Shown: positions 9,560 to 19,655 of the stretch, in pieces
Numbering within the stretch: the first letter of the stretch is position 1
Layout: each line of letters opens with the position of its first letter
NCBI RefSeq assembly: GCF_024703895.1
Contig: NZ_CP087968.1
Coordinates: forward strand, 3,348,001-3,412,000
DNA from: Nocardioides sp. B-3
GTDB taxonomy: Bacteria > Actinomycetota > Actinomycetes > Propionibacteriales > Nocardioidaceae
Direction of reading: 5' to 3'
Length of the DNA: 64,000 nucleotides
Program-made: the position numbers and the translations under genes
The notes under the pieces: model-generated
The model's input: the letters and a program-made list of their open reading frames with translations, nothing else
Database searches by the model: none
Told to the model about the DNA's origin: nothing

Positions 9560-10830
9560 ATGCGAATCTCGCGCACGATGGCCGCCATCACGATGGCGCT
9601 CACACTCAGGTGCGGCCGGCTGTGGCTCGGGGGCCGGCTCCGGATCGGGTGACGGAGACCAAGTGACCGTCACCTATGGGATCTGGGACCAGAACCAGGG
9701 CGCCCGCCCCGGAGAAGATCGTGGAAGGCTTCGAGGCTGATCATCCGGACGTGTCGGTCGACATCCGGGTGACTCCGTGGGACCAGTACTGGACCAAGCT
9801 CCGGGCGGCCGCGGGCGGCGGGGCCACACCGGACGTCTTCTGGATGAACGGCCCCAACTTCCAGCTCTATGCGGGCAACGACATCGTCGCCCCGCTCGGA
9901 GACCACGTGGCCGACGGTGACATCGAGGTCGACGACTATCCCGAGTCGCTCGTGGACCTCTACACCCCGGACGGGGAGCTCTATGGCGTTCCGAAGGACT
10001 TCGACACGATCGGCCTCTGGTACAACAAGAAACTCTTCGACGACGCCGGTGTCGACTATCCCGACAAGAGCTGGACTGGGGACGACCTGAGGTCCGCGGC
10101 TGAGAAGCTCACCGACAAGAAGGCCGGAACGTTCGGGATCACCGCGGCGCTCGAGGGCCAGCAGGACTACTACAACACCATCCTCCGGGCTGGTGGACAC
10201 GTCATCTCCGAGGACGGAAGCTCCTCGGGCTACGACGACCCGGCAACCATCGAGGGCCTCCGGTTCTGGACCGACCTCATCGACGCCGGTCTGTCGCCCA
10301 CGCTGCAGCAGATGACCGACACCCTCCCGTTGCAGTGGTTCGAGTCCGGCAAGACTGCGATGTTCTACGGCGGATCCCGGAACCTCGCCGAGTTCAAGAG
10401 CAACGAGTACACCGTGGACAAGGTCGATGTCGCACCCCTTCCCGTCGGGGAGGAGCGCGCCGTCGTGATCCATGGGCTCGCCAACATGATGAGCGCCCAG
10501 ACCGAGCACCCGGAGGAGGCCCGGGAGTTCCTGCAGTACCTCGGGTCCGAGGATGCGGCCCGGGTGCTGGGTGAGAGCGGCACAGTGATCCCTGCCTACG
10601 ACGGCACCCAGCAGGCTCGGGTCGAGGCTGCGCCCGAGTACGACCCGGGAGTGTTCCTCGACGCCGTTGACTACGCCAGCCCGCTCCCGGTCTCGGCGGA
10701 CACGGCAGCGTGGAACGAGGCAGAGGCGAAGTACCTCACGAAGGCCCGGTCGGGCGAGATGCAGGTCGAGGAGGCCGCGCAGCAGCTCGCGGACGACATG
10801 GACGCGGTGCTCGCCGACGAGAAGAACTAG
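9560..10830 (+). CDS. Sugar ABC transporter substrate-binding lipoprotein (two early frame changes)
   Basis: This is an extracellular solute-binding protein, family 1 (carbohydrate). The start MRISRTMAAITMALTL is hydrophobic and, after a one-base frame change near 9608, runs into AAGCGSG, a lipobox whose Cys would be lipidated. A second change near 9700 leads into APEKIVEGFEADHPDVSVDI and then the family pattern GGGATPDVFWMN, YGVPKDFDTIGLWYNKKLFDDAG and ESGKTAMFYGGS. The protein is about 420 residues. CAGGAGGG before ATG 9560 is a clear ribosome binding site. It is the first gene of the importer operon and should set its sugar specificity, which the sequence alone does not reveal. Confidence 0.9.
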
Positions 10831-10840
10831 GGCGGACGAC

Positions 10841-11760
10841 ATGAGCGTCGCCGGCTCCGACGCCAGCACCGGCGCCGGACGCCGGCGCGCCCTCAGCGAG
10901 GCCGGATGGGCCCGGCTGATGGTGTCGCCGCTCCTGCTCGGACTGGGCGTCTTCTACCTCTGGCCGATCGTGCAGACGCTGTACTTCAGCTTCACCGAGT
11001 GGGGCCCCTTCGGCGGGCACACCCGGAGCGGCCCGGAGAACTACCGTCGGCTGGTCGCCGATGAGGAGGTGCGGGGGCCATCTGGAACACCCTGCGCTAC
11101 ACGTTCTTCTCCCCGGCCGGCATCCCGCTCGCCGTGGTCTTCGCCGCGATGCTCAACCACAAGGGAGTGCGCGGGGTGGGGCTCTACCGCGCGATGTTCT
11201 TCCTGCCCGTCGTGACGCTGCCCGCTGCGGTGGCGATGGTGTGGCGCTACCTCCTCAACGGTGACTTCGGGATCGTGAACCACCTGCTGTCCCTGATCGG
11301 GATCAACGGCCCCTCATGGGTGGCCGACGGCAGGTTCGCGCTCTACTCGCTGGTGGTGGTCGGCATCTGGAGCTCCCCGGGCTACAACATCGTCATCCTG
11401 CTGGCCGGGTTGCAGACCATCCCGACTGAGCTCTATGAGGCAAGTGCCCTCGACGGAGCAGGTCCGGTGAGGCAGTTCGTCTCGGTGACCATTCCGATGC
11501 TGAGCCCGAGCATCTTCTTCGTGAGCGTGCTGTCTGTCATCGGCTCGCTGCAGATGTTCGACCTTGTCTACGTCATGGTCGGGCGGACGAGCCCGGCGCT
11601 CGAAAGCACCCAGACCATCATCTACATCTTCTACGAGCGGGCCTTCGTGCAGAACGACCGCGGTTACGCCGCGGCGATCGTCCTCGTCCTGCTGCTCCTC
11701 GTCCCGGTCCTGACCTTCATCCAGTTCCGCTTGCAGAGACGGTGGGTGCACTATGCATGA
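10841..11760 (+). CDS. Sugar ABC transporter permease, MalF/UgpA type (one frame change)
   Basis: This inner-membrane permease begins with a cytoplasmic tail, then the helix LMVSPLLLGLGVFYLWPIV and the family phrase YFSFTEWG. After a one-base deletion near 11080 (a run of G) it continues IWNTLRYTFFSPAGIPLAVVF. The EAA loop that contacts the ATPase is ELYEASALDGAGPVRQFVSV. Six membrane segments can be counted. The ATG lies 10 bases after the binding-protein stop, and its own stop overlaps the next permease start. It forms the membrane channel with the downstream MalG-type protein. Confidence 0.9.
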
Positions 11761-12583
11761 GCAGTCCGTGGCTTCGCCCCGCGGCCGGTTGGTCACGGTC
11801 GTGCTCGCTGCGTGCAGCCCGGCGATGGTCTCGCCGTTCGTCTGGGAGCTGCTGACCACCATGAAGTCCCCGGGCGAGGCGACGCGAGTGCCCCCGGTGT
11901 TCATTCCTTCCGAGTGGCGGGTGGACAACTTCGCGCGTCTTCAACGCCGTGCCGTTCGCCGAGCAGTTCTTCAACACCGTCATCGTCACCGTCCTGCGCG
12001 TGATCGGACAGCTGCTGTTCTGCTCGCTGGCGGCCTATGCCTTCGCCCGACTGCGCTTCCGGGGAGCAACCTGGTTTTCCTCCTGTGCCTGTCGATCCTG
12101 ATGGTCCCGGCACAGCTGTACGTGATTCCGCAGTACCAGATCATGGTCCAGCTCGACTGGCTGAACACCCTGAGGGCGCTGACCGTCCCGGGCCTCTTCA
12201 GTGCCTTCGGTGTGTTCCTGCTCCGTCAGTTCTTCATGGCGCTGCCGCGTGACCCGGAGGACGCGGCACGCATCGACGGCTGCAACCCCTTGCAGACCTA
12301 CTGGTACGTCATGCTGCCCCCGGTCCGCCCGGGCCTCGTGGCACTGGGCGTGCTGACGACCATCTGGTCGTGGAACGAGCTGTTGTGGCCCCCGGTCGTC
12401 AACACAGACCCGGAGAAGATGACGCTCTCTGCGGGACTGGCCTCACTGCAGGGCCAACGCCTGACCGACTTCCCGGTGCTCATGGCCGGGGCCGTGATGG
12501 CCTCGTTGCCGATGATCGTCCTGTTCGCGGTCATGCAACGCCAGTTCATCGCCAGCATCGCCACGACGGGGGTGAAGGGATGA
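11753..12583 (+). CDS. Sugar ABC transporter permease, MalG/UgpE type (two compensating frame changes)
   Basis: This is the second permease of the importer. It has an N-terminal helix, the periplasmic phrase FIPSEWRVDNF, and the helix block NLVFLLCLSILMVPAQLYVI. The EAA loop is EDAARIDGCNPLQTYWYVML, and WSWNELLWPPVV follows, both typical of MalG-like subunits. Between about 11935 and 12060 the frame leaves and returns; reading the other frame gives FNAVPFAEQFFNTVIVTVL, which is the expected sequence. The start overlaps the end of the MalF-type gene and its stop (TGA at 12581-12583) overlaps the ATG of the Gfo/Idh gene at 12580, so the set is tightly coupled. Confidence 0.9.
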   Translation: MHEQSVASPRGRLVTVVLAACSPAMVSPFVWELLTTMKSPGEATRVPPVFIPSEWRVDNFARLQRRAVRRAVLQHRHRHRPARDRTAAVLLAGGLCLRPTALPGSNLVFLLCLSILMVPAQLYVIPQYQIMVQLDWLNTLRALTVPGLFSAFGVFLLRQFFMALPRDPEDAARIDGCNPLQTYWYVMLPPVRPGLVALGVLTTIWSWNELLWPPVVNTDPEKMTLSAGLASLQGQRLTDFPVLMAGAVMASLPMIVLFAVMQRQFIASIATTGVKG

Positions 12584-13804
12584 CGACGGGGGCAGATCTC
12601 GCGATCGGGGTCGTGGGGGCTCGGCCAGCGGAGCATCCCCGGCCGACCCGGTCGACCGCCCGGGAGACGGGTCACGCGTCGTGGCCGCGGCGGACCCTGA
12701 TCCCACCTCGAGGTCACGTTTCGCCGAGCGGTTCGGCCCGGACACGGAGCTGCACGACCACCACCTCGGCACTCACGGACCCGGGGCTGGACGCGGTGAT
12801 CGTCGCGTCGCCCGACGACGACACCCACGAAGCCATCACCGTCGACCTGCTCGAGGCGGGTCTCACCGTCTTCGTGGAGAAGCCGCTGGCGACCAGCACC
12901 GAGGGCTGTGACCGCATCCCGGAGGTGGCGCAGCGCACGGGCAGTCGGCTCTACGTCGGGCACAACATGCGACACATGCCCGTGGTCCGTGCCATGCGCG
13001 ACCTCATCGAACAGGGCGCGATCGGAGAGGTGCGGGCCGTGTGGTGCCGGCACTTCGTCGGCCACGGCGGCGACTTCTACTTCCGTGACTGGCACGCCGA
13101 GCGCAGCAGGAGCACGGGGCTGTTGCTGCAGAAGGGCGCACACGACATCGACGTCATCCACTGGTTGAGCGGTTCGGCCAGCCGCCGCGTCACCGCCATG
13201 GGTGGCCCGGTGGTCTACGGAGACATCACTGACCGCACGGCTCGGACCGGCCAGCTGATGCCGGACTGGTTCGACCCGAAGGGCCACTGGCCCTCGACCC
13301 GGGTGACGGGACTCAACGAGGTCATCGACGTGGAGGACCTGTCGATGATGCTGATGCAGCTGGGGAACGGCGTCCCGGCCAGCTACCAGCAGTGCCACTT
13401 CACTCCCGACTACTGGCGCAACTACACCGTCATCGGGACCGAGGGCCGGTTGGAGAACTTCGGCGACCGGGAGGGGCGCGACGGTCAAGGTGTGGTCGCA
13501 GCGATCGGGCTATGCCCCCGACGGCGACCGCACTGTGGTCCCGGCCGCAGGGACCGGCACCCACGGTGGTGCAGACGAGGCCCTGATGAGCGACTTTCTC
13601 CAGTTCGTGCGCACGGGCAGGACGACGGTCAACTCGCCGGTGGCGGCCCGAGACGCCGTTGCCGCGGCCTGCGCGGCGACCATCTCGCTGCGCAACGACG
13701 GTGCCCCGCAGGACGTGCCTGCTCTCGACCCGGCTCTCGAGGCCCGGTTCTCCGACGGCCAGCCGACCCGCGCCCAAGCTCCACTCCCCGAACGGGAAAG
13801 GTGA
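12580..13804 (+). CDS. Gfo/Idh/MocA family oxidoreductase (frame changes inside)
   Basis: This is an NAD(P)-dependent Gfo/Idh/MocA protein. The N-terminal Rossmann segment reads LAIGVVG and is then broken by frame changes up to about 12780. The conserved core follows: DAVIVASPDDDTHEAITVDLLEAG, VFVEKPLATS (the EKP motif), YVGHNMRHMPVVRAMRDLI, and the catalytic-region motif GLLLQKGAHDIDVIHWLSG. The frame changes again near 13480 for the last 100 residues. Members oxidise or reduce sugars and inositols; the GH109 branch of this fold are NAD-dependent alpha-N-acetylgalactosaminidases, which is an attractive possibility in this locus but not proved by any motif I can name. Confidence 0.85.
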
Positions 13805-13814
13805 CCACGAAGTC

Positions 13815-14707
13815 ATGTTGCACGTTGCCGAAGAGATCGCCAGCCAACCTGACTGCTGGGCGCAGGCCCAGCGGCTGAGCCAGCGCGAGGCCGTGATGTT
13901 GCCCGGGCGGGGTGAGCGCGTGGCCGTCGTCGGCTGCGGAACGTCGCTGTTCGTCGGCCGGGCCTACGCCGTCCTCCGCGAGGCGGCCGGGGCGGGCCTG
14001 ACCGATGCCTTCCCCGCCTCGGAGTTCCCGCTCGGCCGGGACTACGACAAGGTGGTCACGATCAGCAGGTCGGGTACGACCACCGAGGTGCTCGATGTCC
14101 CGGACATGCTGGGCGACCGAGTCCCCACCGTGGCCATCACGGCGGATCCGGCGAGTCCGGTCCTCGACCACGCCGGCCACTCGGTCGTGCTGGACTTCGC
14201 AGACGAACGGTCGGTGGTGCAGACCCGCTTCGCCACCAGCACCTTGGCCCTGCTGCGCGCCCACCCGGGGCATGACCTCGGGCCGGTCATCGCTGCCGCC
14301 GGCGAGGCTGTCGACGCGGCGCTGCCGGAGGGCGCCCCCGGCCGGGAGCCAGTTCACCTACCTCGGGCGCGGCTGGACCGTCGGCCCGGCGCACGAGGCC
14401 GCACTCAAGATGCGCGAGGCCGCGCTGGCCCGGTCGGAGTCCTACCCGGCGATGGAGTATCGCCACGGACCCATGAGCATCAGCGATGAACGCAGCCCGG
14501 TCTGGTCACTCGGTCCTGCTCCGCTCGGGCTGGCGGGCGAGGTCGCCCGCACCTCCGCCATGTGGGTGGAGTCGACCCCGGGAGCCGATGGCCGAGCTGG
14601 TGCGGTGCCAGAGGCTGGCCGTCGAGCTCGCGGTCCAGCGCGGGCTGGACCCCGATCGCCCACGCAACCTGAGCCGGTCCGTCGTCCTCCATCCGGGCGG
14701 GGGGTGA
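13815..14707 (+). CDS. SIS-domain sugar isomerase/deaminase, AgaS-like (frame changes inside)
   Basis: The protein has two SIS domains. The first has VAVVGCGTSLFVGRAYAVL and TISRSGTTTEVLDV, phosphosugar-binding loops. The second has YLGRGWTVGPAHEAALKMREAAL and SYPAMEYRHGPMSI, as in the isomerase half of glucosamine-6-P synthase and in AgaS. There is no glutaminase domain, so it is not GlmS. Frame changes lie near 14345 and 14585. AgaS-type proteins convert galactosamine-6-phosphate to tagatose-6-phosphate and ammonia, which fits the kinase and aldolase of this locus. A glucosamine-6-P deaminase role is the alternative. Confidence 0.82.
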
Positions 14708-14714
14708 CGCCGCG

Positions 14715-15633
14715 ATGGGGCAGCGGGTCGTGGCACTCGACGTCGGCGGCACCCTGATCAAGGGTGCCCCGGTCGGTCGCGACGGCATGGTCCACCACGA
14801 GCTCCGGGCGCCGACCTCGCACGGCGTCCCGGCGTCCGTGGCACTGGATGACATCGCGCGTCACCTCGGATCGATCATCGAAGCCGCCGGTTCCGACGAG
14901 GTCGTCGGGATCTGCGTGGCCGTTCCCGGCATCCTCGACGAGGACTTCGGAACGGTGCGGAGTGCGGCCAACCTCGGGTGGTACGACGTGCCGGTCGCCA
15001 CCGAGCTGTCGGCACGCCCGGACCGCGAGGTCAGGGTCACCCACGACGTCCGGGCCGGTGGGTTCGGGGAGAGTCGCACGGGCGCGTCCGCCGGCGTCCG
15101 GGACTCCCTCTTCGTGGCCATCGGCACCGGGATAGCGGCAGCCGCAGTGGTGGACGGGGTCCTGATCCGAGCACGCGGCTGGGCCGGTGAGATCGGGCAC
15201 GTCCGGGTTTCCGGACACGATGTGTCGTGCGAGTGCGGCCGTCGCGGTTGCCTCGAGACGGTCGCCTCCGCCCGGGCGATCGCCCGCTCCTACGCGGCTC
15301 GCAGCGGCAGCGAGGTGTCCGGGGCCGCCGACGTGGCTGACCGGATGGACGCCGGTGACCCCGTCGCCAAGGACGTGTGGTCGCAGGCCACGGACGCGCT
15401 GGGAGAGATCCTTGCGGCGTGCGTCGCTGTCCTCGGCAGCGAGGTGGTGGTGCTGGGCGGCGGTCTCTCGAATGCGGGGGCATCGCTGGTGGACCCGGTG
15501 GCAGACAGGCTGTGCTCCGTGCTCGGGGGCTCGGCCGGCGCCACCGGTCGTCCGTGCTGCGCTCGGCGACGCTGCCGGCTGCCCGGGTGCCGCCATGCTG
15601 GCGTGGCCGACGACCGGGGACGGCACCCGATGA
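14715..15633 (+). CDS. ROK family sugar kinase (one frame change near the end)
   Basis: This is a ROK-family kinase without an N-terminal DNA-binding domain, so an enzyme and not a repressor. It has the ATP-binding loop LDVGGTLIKG at the start, GICVAVPGI, AIGTGIAAA, and the zinc site GHDVSCECGRRGCLE with the expected Cys pattern. The frame changes near 15535, and the correct end reads AAMLAWPTTGDGTR to the stop at 15633. The start is the ATG at 14715, eight bases after the SIS stop. A GalNAc or N-acetylglucosamine kinase role is likely from context. Confidence 0.88.
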
Positions 15634-15914
15634 TCCGGGTGGCGGCTCGTCGACTGGCGACTCCTCACCCGGTGCCGGGCTTCGTCGACATCCATGTCCA
15701 CGGTGGTGGTGGAGCTTCGTTCGCCGACGCCTCGGAATCTGCCGTGCAGACGGTGGTGGCGCACCACCGCAGCCGCGGCACGACGACCGTGCGCGCCAGC
15801 CTGATGACAGCCGCCCCTGCCGATCTGGCAGCCCAGCTCCGTGCCCCGGCACCCATGGTCGAGGAGAGTCGGCGGGCGAGATCCCGGGCCTCAGACCACG
15901 GTCACCTTGACGCC
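15630..15914 (+). pseudogene. Remnant of N-acetylglucosamine/galactosamine-6-phosphate deacetylase (NagA-like)
   Basis: The ATG overlaps the ROK stop (ATGA). The peptide starts MIRVAARRL and within 15 residues reaches PGFVDIHVHGGGGASFAD, the metal-binding motif that normally lies about 50-60 residues in. It continues HHRSRGTTTVRASLMTA and then collapses near 15860, where the next 280 or so residues of a NagA should follow. The piece therefore lacks an internal N-terminal segment and the whole C-terminal barrel, and runs into the convergent DeoR gene, whose stop is at 15891. Unlike the single-base breaks elsewhere, this is a real loss of several hundred bases or an assembly collapse. Confidence 0.75.
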
Positions 15915-16701
15915 TGCGGCGCGGATGGCGTCCGGGGCGACCGGATCGGCCGACTCGTCGGTGACCAGCTCGTCGACCTCCTCGAGCCCGGCGATGCGGG
16001 CCAGCAGCACCCGGCCGACCTTCGACCCGTCCGCGACGACGATGGTCCGCTTCGCGCGCCCGATGAGGGTGGCGTTCGTCTGGGCCTCCACCTCGTCGTG
16101 CGTGGTCAGGCCGCCGTCGGCGCTGATGCCGTCGGTGCCCACGATGGCGATGCCGACGTTGAGTCCGCGCAGTGTGTGCTCGGCCCACTGGCCGACGAGC
16201 TCGTAGGACTGCGGGCGACTCACGCCACCGGTGACCACCAGCTTGATGCGTGGCGAGATGGCGAGGTCGGCAGCGATGTTGAGCGCATTGGTGATCACCG
16301 TGAGGTTGCTGCGGTCCTTGAGCAGACTGGCCACCTCGCTGGTCGTGGTGCCGCCCGTGAGCCCGACAGCGATGGGCCCGTCGGGGATCCGCCGGTTTGC
16401 CTCGAGGGCGATGCGCTGCTTCTGCTCCTTGTGCTGCGCGTCGCGGTAGCGCACCGGCAGCTCGTGGGAGGCCCCCGGCGCCGGGACGCCCCCGTGGATC
16501 CGCTGGACCATGCCCTGCTCGGCCAGCACCTGCAGGTCGCGCCGAAGCGTCGCTTGCGAGACCCCGAAGAGGTCGGCCGGGTCCGTCACGCCCGGGGGAC
16601 CGGTCGGAGGAGAGTCGCTCGATGATGGCGGCGAGTCGATCGGCTCTGCGCAGGCGGCTCCCCGACGTGCTGTTGTCCTCGACGTCCGCAGGGTCTGTCA
16701 T
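15891..16701 (-). CDS. DeoR/GlpR-family sugar regulator (one frame change in the HTH)
   Basis: The N-terminus reads LRRADRLAAIIERLSS, and after a frame change near 16600 continues LFGVSQATLRRDLQVLAEQGMVQRIHGGV, the complete DeoR winged helix. The C-terminal sensor domain has VGLTGGTTTSEVASLL, TVITNALNIA, KLVVTGGV and IVGTDGISADGGLTTHDE, the pattern that binds phosphorylated sugars. The ATG at 16701 is used. It is divergent from the aldolase gene with two operator-like palindromes between them, and its likely targets are the recurring TGCGC-GCGCA sites. Effectors in this family are typically sugar phosphates such as tagatose- or galactosamine-phosphates. Confidence 0.88.
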
Positions 16702-16778
16702 GGCGTGGCCGCTCCTCCTGTGCTGTGGGTCCGCTGCCCGAGATTGCGGGACAACATCGCTCACTCTACCTGCTCACC

Positions 16779-16815
16779 TGCGCAAATGTTGCGACCGATC
16801 GTGCGCATATCCGCA
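16779..16815. promoter_or_regulatory. Two operator-like palindromes between deoR-type gene and aldolase gene
   Basis: TGCGCAAATGTTGCG at 16779-16793 and TGCGCATATCCGCA at 16802-16815 lie in the 154-base divergent region. The second has arms matching at 12 of 14 positions. Both resemble the sites in front of the kinase, DUF4832 and importer genes, so autoregulation of the DeoR-type repressor and control of the aldolase operon are likely. Confidence 0.55.
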
Positions 16816-16855
16816 ATGGTTTCTGCTCGGAGACAGTCTCGCCCGGGGAGGACCG

Positions 16856-17697
16856 ATGCCGCTGATCCCCACGGAAGCCCTCGTGACCCGGGCCGCGGCG
16901 GAACGGAGCTGCGTCGGTGCCTACAACGCGATCGGGATAGAGCACGCGGCCGCGATCGCCGCGGGCGCCGAGGCCGCCGGTCGGGTGGCCATCATCCGGG
17001 TGAGCGAGAACGCCGTCCGGTTCCATGGCGGGCAGCTCACCCCGCTGGCCGAGGCGTGCGCAGCCCCGGCGCGCTCGTCGAGCGCGGACCCGGCTCTGCA
17101 CCTCGACCACGTGCAGAGTCCCGAGCTGTTGCGGCAGGCCGCCGACAACCACTTCGGCTCGGTGATGGTGGATGGCAGCACGTTGCCGTGGGAGGAGAAC
17201 GTCCGGCTGACGCAGGACGCCTGCCACTGGGCCCACGCCCACGGCCTGTGGGTGGAGGCCGAGCTCGGGGAGGTGGGGGCAAGGACGGCGCGCATGCACC
17301 GACCGCCCGCACCGATCCCGACGAGGCCGAGCGCTTCGTGGCAGGGACCGGCGTCGACGCACTGGCGGTCGCCGTGGGGAGCTCGCACGCGATGACCGAC
17401 CGCACAGCTGTCCCGGACCTCGGGCTGATCCGGCGACTGCACGCCGCAGTCCCGGTGCCGCTGGTGCTGCATGGCTCTTCGGGAGTTCCGGACGAGACCC
17501 TCCAACAGGCTGTGTCCGCCGGGATCGTCAAGGTCAACGTCGGTACTGCGCTCAACGTGGCCTTCACCTCGCAGGTGCGCAGGTCCCCGGCAGCCGACTC
17601 CACCATGGTGGACCCACGTCGTTACGTCGGTCCGGCCCGCGACGCCATGGCCGAGATCGTCGCAGCCTCCTTGATGACGCTCTCGCTCGGCCGATGA
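16856..17697 (+). CDS. Class II fructose/tagatose-bisphosphate aldolase (one frame change)
   Basis: This is a zinc-dependent class II aldolase, which cleaves a ketose-1,6-bisphosphate into dihydroxyacetone phosphate and glyceraldehyde-3-phosphate. Family marks are [14 protein letters not shown] at the start, [13 protein letters not shown] with a zinc-ligand histidine, [31 protein letters not shown] and the phosphate-binding [15 protein letters not shown]. The frame changes near 17280. The ATG at 16856 follows GGGGAGGA, a strong ribosome binding site. The length (about 280 residues) and motifs resemble GatY/KbaY more than long fructose-bisphosphate aldolases. It opens the operon that ends with the importer ATPase. 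Confidence 0.87.
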
Positions 17698-17779
17698 GGA
17701 GGAGTCCCGTGCCAGCACCCACCCAGACCCAACACCCACCGAAGGTCCGGCCTGCAACCGCCGGGGAAGGAGTGACGCC

Positions 17780-18861
17780 GTGGCTACCGTGACCTACCGG
17801 GATGCGCAACGGCTCTACGCAGGGGCGGATCGGCCGGCCGTCGACGACCTCAACCTCGAGATCGCGGACGGTGAGTTCATGGTGCTGGTCGGTCCCTCCG
17901 GATGCGGAAAGTCCACCAGCCTGCGCATGCTCGCCGGCCCGGAGGAGGTGACGCACGGCTCCATCCACATCGGCGACCGCGACGTGACCGCTGTTCCCCC
18001 GAAGGATCGTGACATCGCCATGGTCTTCCAGAACTACGCCCTCTACCCCCACATGACCGTCGCCGACAACATGGGCTTCTCACTGAGGTTGGCGAAGATC
18101 GGCAAGGAGGAGCGAACACGACGGGTCCGCGAGGCGGCGCGCCTGCTGGACCTCGAGGACTACCCGGACCGGCGACCCAAGGCGCTCTCCGGGGGTCAGC
18201 GGCAGCGTGTGGCGATGGGACGCGCCATCGTTCGCCAACCCTGTGTCTTCTGCATGGACGAGCCCTTGTCGAACCTCGACGCCAAGCTGCGCGTCTCGAC
18301 GCGCACACAGATCGCCGCACTCCAGCAGCGACTCGGCGTCACCACCGTGTACGTGACGCACGACCGTGGGAGGCGATGACGATGGGGGACCGCGTCGCCG
18401 TGCTCAAGGACGGCATCCTCCAGCAGGCCGACACGCCCCTTCGCCTCTACGACGAGCCCGTGAACCTGTTCGTCGCGGGGTTCATCGGCTCACCCGCCAT
18501 GAACCTGATGTCGGCGCAGCTCGAGGAGGGGAGAGCCACCATCGCGGGCCACACGGTGCCGATCGACCGCGCGGTCGCAGCCCGCGCCAGCGGGGCGGTC
18601 ACCCCGGGCGTGAGACCGGAGGCCCGGCGTCTCGTGCGGGCGGAGTCCGGCGGTCTGCCGGTCACGGTGAACGTGGTCGAGGAGCTCGGAGCCGATGCCT
18701 TCATCTACGGCACTTGCGGGGTCGCGGGAACGCCCGACCGGGTCGTGGTGCGAGTCGACGGCCGGCAGGGCCACCAGAAGGGGCAGACCGTTCACGTGAC
18801 GACCGACCCAGCGCGCGTCCACGTCTTCGACACCGCCAGCGGCGATCGCCTCGTGAAGTGA
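17780..18861 (+). CDS. Sugar ABC transporter ATP-binding protein, UgpC/MsmK type (one frame change)
   Basis: This is the ATPase that powers the importer. It has Walker [11 protein letters not shown]-loop [14 protein letters not shown], signature [15 protein letters not shown], Walker B with [11 protein letters not shown], and the switch histidine in VYVTHD. Straight after VTHD the frame changes near 18366, and translation resumes [15 protein letters not shown] with the C-terminal OB-type regulatory domain of MalK-like proteins (VRPEARRL). The GTG at 17780 is used. A small oddity is LAGPEE where LAGLEE is usual. It is separated from its permeases by the enzymes and regulator of the same locus. 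Confidence 0.9.
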
Positions 18862-18879
18862 GGGGGTGAGGGGGTGGCG

Positions 18880-19270
<391 letters not shown>

Positions 19271-19283
19271 CAGGGACAGTCTG

Positions 19284-19568
19284 TCAGGTCTGCACCAACA
19301 CGCGCGCAATCGGCGTCCCGCGCAGTCCGGGCGACGAGGCCGGGTCGGCCCACACCCGCTGCTCGAGGAAGGTCCGGAACGCCCGGGCCGCCTTGGCATC
19401 GGCGAAGTCGAGGTCAACGACGATGTAGGCCGGGTCGTCGTCGGGCTGCAGGATCCGCTCTGCGAGCACGCCGGCCCGGCGGCGGTGCTCGGCGAACCCG
19501 GAGAAGGCGGCCGTCCGGGTCGCCGTGTCGCTGATCGGGTGTTCGATGTGAAGGGTCGTCGTGGTCAT
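19284..19568 (-). CDS. Small protein, dimeric alpha/beta-barrel (ABM-like)
   Basis: This 94-residue protein begins with a run of Thr and HIEHPISD, and has YIVVDLDFADAKAARAFRTFLEQRVW, a strand followed by a helix with regular charged residues. This is the pattern of small ferredoxin-like (antibiotic-biosynthesis-monooxygenase-type) proteins in actinobacteria. No catalytic residue can be named. The frame is intact. It is divergent from the LuxR-type regulator gene that starts at 19656 and lies directly upstream of rnpB on the same strand. Confidence 0.6.
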   Translation of the reverse strand: MTTTTLHIEHPISDTATRTAAFSGFAEHRRRAGVLAERILQPDDDPAYIVVDLDFADAKAARAFRTFLEQRVWADPASSPGLRGTPIARVLVQT

Positions 19569-19655
19569 GGAACGACGCTAGGGCGACCTCGAACGCTCCG
19601 GAATACCAGGAATCTGGGGACTCGGCACGGGCACGACGAGGGCTACGGTGAGCGC

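Noticed and set aside
9670..10869. A 399-residue minus-strand frame opposite the sugar-binding lipoprotein.
   Set aside because: The plus strand gives a clear solute-binding protein with lipobox and typical phrases.
16856..17697. Fructose-bisphosphate aldolase of central glycolysis.
   Set aside because: Its size and surroundings match the GatY/KbaY type in a sugar locus better; the central enzyme is expected elsewhere.
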